Shown here piece after piece: positions 58,652 through 64,000 of a stretch of 64,000 nucleotides of DNA (positions within the stretch are counted from its first letter, which is position 1; each line of letters starts with the position of its first letter). The notes under the pieces are model-generated. The model was not told where the DNA came from. It made no database searches and was given only the letters and a program-made list of their open reading frames with translations. The position numbers were made by a program, and so were the translations under genes. Source of the DNA: Nemertoderma westbladi (lineage: Eukaryota; Xenacoelomorpha; Nemertodermatida; Nemertodermatidae); assembly GCA_032718475.1 (NCBI GenBank), contig JAUCBJ010009136.1, positions 124,001-188,000 of the forward strand. Reading direction: 5' to 3'.

Positions 58652-60690
58652 GCAGCCATTGACATATTATTACAGCCATTGACATATTATTACAGCCATT
58701 AACATATTATTACAGCCATTGACATATTATTACAGCCATTGACATATTATTACAGCCATTGACATATTATTACAGCCTTGGACATATTATTACAGCCATT
58801 GACATATTATTACAGCCTTGGACATATTATTACAGCCATTGACATATTATTACAACCTTGGACATATTATTACAGCCATTAACATATTATTACAGCCATT
58901 GACATATTATTACAGCCATTGACATATTATTACAGCCATTGACATATTATTACAGCCTTGGACATATTATTACAGCCATTGACATATTATTACAGCCGTG
59001 GACATATTATTACAACCTTGGACATGTTATTACAGCCATTAACATATTATTACAGCCATTGACATATTATTACAACCTTGGACATATTATTACAGCCATT
59101 AACATATTATTACAGCCATTGACATATTATTACAGCCATTGACATATTATTACAGCCATTAACATATTATTACAGCCATTGACATATTATTACAGCCATT
59201 GACATATTATTACAGCCTTGGACATATTATTACAGCCATTGACATATTATTACAGCCTTGGACATATTATTACAGCCATTGACATATTATTACAACCTTG
59301 GACATATTATTACAGCCATTGACATATTATTACAGCCATTGACATATTATTACAGCCTTGGACATATTATTACAGCCATTGACATATTATTACAGCCGTG
59401 GACATATTATTACAACCTTGGACATATTATTACAGCCATTAACATATTATTACAGCCATTGACATATTATTACAACCTTGGACATATTATTACAGCCATT
59501 AACATATTATTACAGCCATTGACATATTATTACAGCCATTGACATATTATTACAGCCATTAACATATTATTACAGCCATTGACATATTATTACAGCCATT
59601 GACATATTATTACAGCCTTGGACATATTATTACAGCCATTGACATATTATTACAGCCTTGGACATATTATTACAGCCATTGACATATTATTACAACCTTG
59701 GACATATTATTACAGCCATTGACATATTATTACAGCCTTGGACATATTATTACAGCCATTGACATATTATTACAGCCTTGGACATATTATTACAGCCATT
59801 GACATATTATTACAACCTTGGACATATTANNNNNNNNNNNNNNNNNNNNNNNNNNNNNNNNNNNNNNNNNNNNNNNNNNNNNNNNNNNNNNNNNNNNNNN
59901 NNNNNNNNNNNNNNNNNNNNNNNNNNNNNTTATTACAGCCATTGACATATTATTACAGCCATTAACATATTATTACAGCCATTGACATATTATTATAGCC
60001 ATTGACATTTTATTACAGCCATTGACATATTATTACAGGCCGGACATATTATTACAGCCATTGACATATTATTACAGCCTTGGACATATTATTACAGCCA
60101 TTGACATATTATTACAGCCATTAACATATTATTACAGCCGTTGACATATTATTACAGCCTTGGACATATTATTACAGTCATTGACATATTATTACAGCCA
60201 TTAACATATTATTACAGCCGTTGACATATTATTACAGCCTTGGACATATTATTACAGTCATTGACATATTATTACAGTCATTGACATATTATTACATCCA
60301 TTAACATATTATTACAGCCATTGACATATTATTACAGCCATTGACATATTATTACAGCCATTAACATATTATTACAGCCATTGACATATTATTATAGCCA
60401 TTGACATTTTATTACAGCCATTGACATATTATTACAGCCATTGACATATTATTACAGTCATGGACATATTATTACAGCCTTGGACATATTATTACAGCCA
60501 TTGACATATTATTACAGTCATTGACATATTATTACAGCCATTGACATATTATTACAGCCATTGACATATTATTACAGCCATTAACATATTATTACAGCCT
60601 TGGACATATTATTACAACCATTAACATATTATCACAGCCATTGACATATTATTACAGCCATTGACATATTATTACAGCCATGGACATATG
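58652..60690. repeat. 20-bp satellite, right block
   Basis: Continuation of the 49001-58355 array, interrupted by the N gap. Landmarks at 54055 and 54374 recur at 58939 and 59258 (offset 4,884 bp). Toward the right end more variants appear (CCGTTG, GTCATTG, CATCCATT), as is usual at array edges. Confidence 0.94.
59830..59929. other. Assembly gap (100 N)
   Basis: Exactly 100 N inside the 20-bp array, the conventional placeholder for a gap of unknown size. The true array length is therefore unknown. Confidence 0.98.
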
Positions 60691-60969
60691 TATTTGGCGA
60701 ATAAAATCAAAATAAAAGCTTAACGAGACACACAATTTGTCACCATGAATTGATCCTTCGAAAATGTTGTTAGTGTATACTTCTCATCTCATCTCATACT
60801 TTGGTTAAGTTTTTTTGTTTTTTTTTGGCCGGTTATCCGAGTTTTCACCCATTCATTTTGTTAATGATAGATTACAGTAATTGTAGGTAATCCAAAGGTC
60901 GAAAAAATTGTATCACGTTTAAGCAGACAAACGTAATAATATTAGTACAAACGAAGAAACTAATCCATT
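60691..60969. other. Intergenic or intron sequence, no gene seen
   Basis: AT-rich stretch with a T-rich run (60810-60826) between two arrays; nothing recognised. Confidence 0.4.
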
Positions 60970-62238
60970 TTAATCAGCTGGGTTGATTAGGCTAGGTGGG
61001 TTAATCAGCTGGGTTGATTAGGCTGGGTGGGTTAATCAGCTGGGTTGATTAGGCTAGGTGGGTTAATCAGCTGGGTTGATTAGGCTCGGTGGGTTAATTA
61101 GCTGGGTTGATTAGGCTCGGTGGCTTAATCAGCTGGGTTGATGAGGCTGGGTGGGTTAATCAGCTGGGTTGATTAGGATCGGTGGGTTCATCATTTGGGT
61201 TGACTGGGCTCGGTGGGTTAATCAGCTGGGTTGATGAGGCTGGGTGGGTTAATCAGCTGGGTTGATTAGGCACGGTGAGTTAATCAGCTGGGTTGATTAT
61301 GCTCGGTGGGTTAATCAGCTGGGTTGATTAGGCTCGGTGGGTTAATCAGCTGGGATGATTAGGCTCGGTGGGTTAATTAGCTGGGTTGATTAGGCTCGGT
61401 GGCTTAATCAGCTGCGTTGATGAGGCTGGGTGGGTTAATCAGCTGGGTTGATTAGGATCGGTGGGTTCATCATTTGGGTTGACTGGGCTCGGTTGGTTAA
61501 TCAGCTGGGTTGATTAGGCTGGGTGGGTTAATCAGCTGGGTTGATTAGGCTCGGTGAGTTAATCAGCTGGGTTGATTAGGCTCGGTGGGTTAATCAGCTG
61601 GGTTGAAGAGGCTGGGTGGGTTAATCAGCTGGGTTGATTAGGATCGGTGGGTTCATCATGTGGGTTGACTGGGCTCGGTGGGTTAATCAGCTGGGTTGAT
61701 TAGGCTGGGTGGGTTAATCAGCTGGGTTGATTAGGCTCGGTGGGTTAATAAGCTGGGATGATTAGGCTCGGTGGGTTAATCAGCTGGGTTGATTAGGATC
61801 GGTGGGTTCATCATTTGGGTTGACTGGGCTCGGTTGGTTAATCAGCTGGGTTGATTAGGCTGGGTGGGTTAATCAGCTGGGTTGATTAGGCTCGGTGAGT
61901 TAATCAGCTGGGTTGATTAGGCTCGGTGGGTTAATCAGCTGGGTTGATGAGGCTGGGTGGGTTAATCAGCTGGGTTGATTAGGATCGGTGGGTTCATCAT
62001 GTGGGTTGACTGGGCTCGGTGGGTTAATCAGCTGGGTTGATTAGGCTGGGTGGGTTAATCAGCTGGGTTGATTAGGCTCGGTGGGTTAATAAGCTGGGAT
62101 GATTAGGCTCGGTGGGTTAATCAGCTGGGTTGATTAGGCTCGGTGGGTTAATCAGCTGGGTTGATTAGGCTCGGTGGGTTAATCAGCTGGGTTGATTAGG
62201 CTGGGTGGGTTAATCAGCTGGGTTGATTAGGCTAGGTG
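60970..62238. repeat. 31-bp TTAATCAGCTGGGTTGATTA array, about 41 copies
   Basis: Unit of 31 bp: TTAATCAGCTGGGTTGATTA followed by GGCTCGGTGGG. Variants (GGCTGGG, GGATCGG, CATCATTTGGGTTGACTGG) recur in a block of about 310-340 bp (61190, 61470, 61650, 61800, 61990). The array runs straight into retrotransposon sequence at 62239. Confidence 0.93.
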
Positions 62239-64000
62239 GGAAAAACTTCCCTCCTGGAAGAATACAAGGATGTGTTCGACTGTAAGGGGACATTAAAGCC
62301 CATGGTTGGGCCCCCAATGAAAATCGAGCTGGTAGATGGCGCAGTCCCGTTCTGTCTAAACGCGCCGCGTTCCATCCCCATCCCCTACCGCGAAAAGGCG
62401 AAGGCGGAAATCGAACAGATGATAAGGAAGGGGGTTATCGAGCGTATTGGGGACAGGCCCGTGGAATGGAGCCATCCCATTGTGGTTACTAATAAACCGG
62501 GGAGACCTGGGGAAATTAGAATGACTGTTGACCTCACAAAACTCAATAGCCAGGTCAAGTGAACAATCCACACTGCGCCGCCCCCCAACAGCCTTGTTTT
62601 CGACCGCACCCCGGGAGCCAATGTGTTCACCGTTCTCGACGCCAAATCGGGATATTGGCAAATCGAACTCGCGGAAGAATCGCGTGATCTGACGACGTTT
62701 ATCACTCCGTGGGGCCGATATCGGTACTGCCGGGCGCCTATGGGCTTCATCAGCTCAGGGGATAGTTTTAACTACCGCGGCGATCTTGCGCTGAACGGGC
62801 TGCCCCAGGTAAAGAAAATTGTAGACGATATTCTGGTGGAGGATACAAACATTGACGATCATCACGCGCGTGTTAAACAGGTCCTCGACCATTGCCGTGA
62901 CAACGGTATCACGCTAAATCCGGAAAAACTCCAATATGCGCAGCCAAGCGTTCGCTTCGCCGGGTACATATTGAACGGCGAAGGGGTAGCGGTGGACCCA
63001 AACAAAGTCAGAGCTATCAGCCAGTATCCGACCCCGCTAAATATCACAGACTTGCGAAGTTTTATGGGGCTGGTCAACCAGCTGGGGTACTTCTCAAGCG
63101 AGATTTCAACTACGGCATCACCCCTGCGAGACCTACTACGCGTACGTAACGCATTTGTATGGACAAGAAATCACGAAGATGCTTTTAACGCCACTAAGGC
63201 GGCTCTCGTGAGTCCTCCTGTGCTGGCGTCATTCGACGCCAGTTTACCGACTCGCCTCGAGACAGACGCGAGTCGCCTCCACGGTCTCGGGTACGATCTA
63301 CTCCAACGCCATAATGACGACTGGCGACTTGTCGCATGCGGGAGTAGATTCCTAACGGACCCGGAGACGCGTTACGCCACCATCGAGTTGGAGTGCATAG
63401 CGATACAATACGCGATAAAAAAATGCCGTATCTACTTGGCCGGATTACCGACGTTCACCGTCGTGACAGATCACCGACCACTCCTTGCAATTTTTAACTC
63501 GTATAACCTCGACCAAGTCGAGAACAGGAAAATTCAGAAAATGAAAGCGGAATTACAATCCTGTTATACTTTCACCGTCGCCTGGCAGAAGGGGAAGATT
63601 CACCGGATTGCCGATGCGTTGAGCCGGGCTCCCGTAGACCCCGCTCCAGACGACCCCGAGGACGAAACGCCACCCATTGTGGCAGCGATTGCGGCAAAAC
63701 TCCAACATGAGGAAACTTTGCATTCCTCGGAAGTGGTTAATAAACCCGCTCAAAGTGCACCACTCGCGCCGGACTCACACGATGAACTCGTGGAGGAACT
63801 GCGGGCAGCAGCGCGCGAGGATCCGGAGTACCGTGAACTCGTGGAGTGCATACGAACCGGCAACCGTAATGTTCGCACAACGCCGGCAGTGCAGCAACAC
63901 GAGGTCGAAGTATATCGACAGTGTCGATATACTTCGACCTCGTGTTATACGGCGATAGGCTGGTGATACCCACCGCCAGTCGAGATGAGATCCTGCGGAA
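62239..64000 (+). pseudogene. Ty3/Gypsy-type pol fragment (RT-RNase H), truncated by window end
   Basis: Begins inside RT at LEEYKDVFDCKGTLKP, directly joined to the 31-bp array, so gag, protease and any 5' LTR are missing here. RT motifs are RSIPIPYREKAK, MTVDLTKLNSQ, FTVLDAKSGYWQIEL and catalytic IVDDILVED. RNase H follows (LETDASRLHGLGYDLL, TIELECIAIQYAIKKC, VTDHRPLLAI, RIADALSRAP). A TGA at 62560-62562 interrupts an otherwise continuous frame. An inverted duplication at 63896-63946 shifts the frame, after which the integrase upstream part (LVLYGDRLVIPTASRDEIL) continues to the edge. The proteins are close to those of the element at 29885-34981 but distinct, and codon use is more GC-rich than the surroundings. 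Confidence 0.88.
63896..63946. repeat. Perfect 24-bp inverted repeat with 3-base spacer
   Basis: Left arm AACACGAGGTCGAAGTATAT + CGAC (63896-63919) and its exact reverse complement at 63923-63946, with AGT between. The right arm fits the expected Pol reading (SIYFDLVLYGD), so the left arm is the added copy. Confidence 0.95.

Noticed and set aside
49001-60690. Possible CRISPR-like array because of short regular units
   Set aside because: Units are contiguous 20-bp copies with no unique spacers, in a eukaryotic gene; it is a satellite.

Overview
The window looks like nuclear DNA of an invertebrate animal, species not determined. Six exons of an unconventional myosin (best match class VI) lie on the + strand, separated by introns of 2 to 17 kb. 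The introns are filled by tandem arrays and by decayed LINE, Ty3/Gypsy-type and probable BEL/Pao-type retroelements. Roughly 35 kb of the 64 kb is tandem repeat. Nothing bacterial is present and no tRNA or rRNA was recognised.

Layout. 1-12315: upstream part with a 49-bp array, a LINE reverse transcriptase, an unrecognised ORF, a complete but broken Gypsy-type element with 158-bp LTRs, a degenerate BEL/Pao-like remnant and a 602-bp foldback element. 12316-47907: the myosin exons at 12316-12480, 21751-21925, 38767-38911, 40896-41053, 44108-44262 and 47770-47907. Their splice phases join without error (0; 1; 2; 1; 0), so the gene looks maintained, although a segment of about 27 residues expected between the first two exons was not found. 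47908-64000: an intron with an 11.4-kb array of a 20-bp unit, a 100-N assembly gap, a 31-bp array and the pol region of another Gypsy-type element running off the window.

Main observation. Four of the tandem arrays are built from exon-intron junctions of the myosin gene itself. (i) A 102-bp unit (93 nt of exon end plus 9 nt of intron), 14 copies, in frame. (ii) A 38-bp unit (31 nt of the same exon end plus GTAAGAA), about 185-190 copies over 7.2 kb. (iii) A 61-bp unit carrying an intron end, its AG acceptor and the start of the next exon, 28 copies. (iv) An 80-bp unit (41 nt of exon end plus 39 nt of intron with its GT donor), exactly 40 copies. A fifth small array (94-97 bp, three copies) carries the donor of the last exon. 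The gene therefore holds more than 200 tandem 5' splice sites and 28 tandem 3' splice sites, each array abutting or overlapping the exon it came from.

Most transposable elements sit inside, or at the edge of, a tandem array. The clearest is a LINE in the 61-bp array with an 11-bp target duplication that accounts for the array arithmetic to the base. Exons were called by translation, conserved myosin motifs and splice-phase consistency; no database search was possible.
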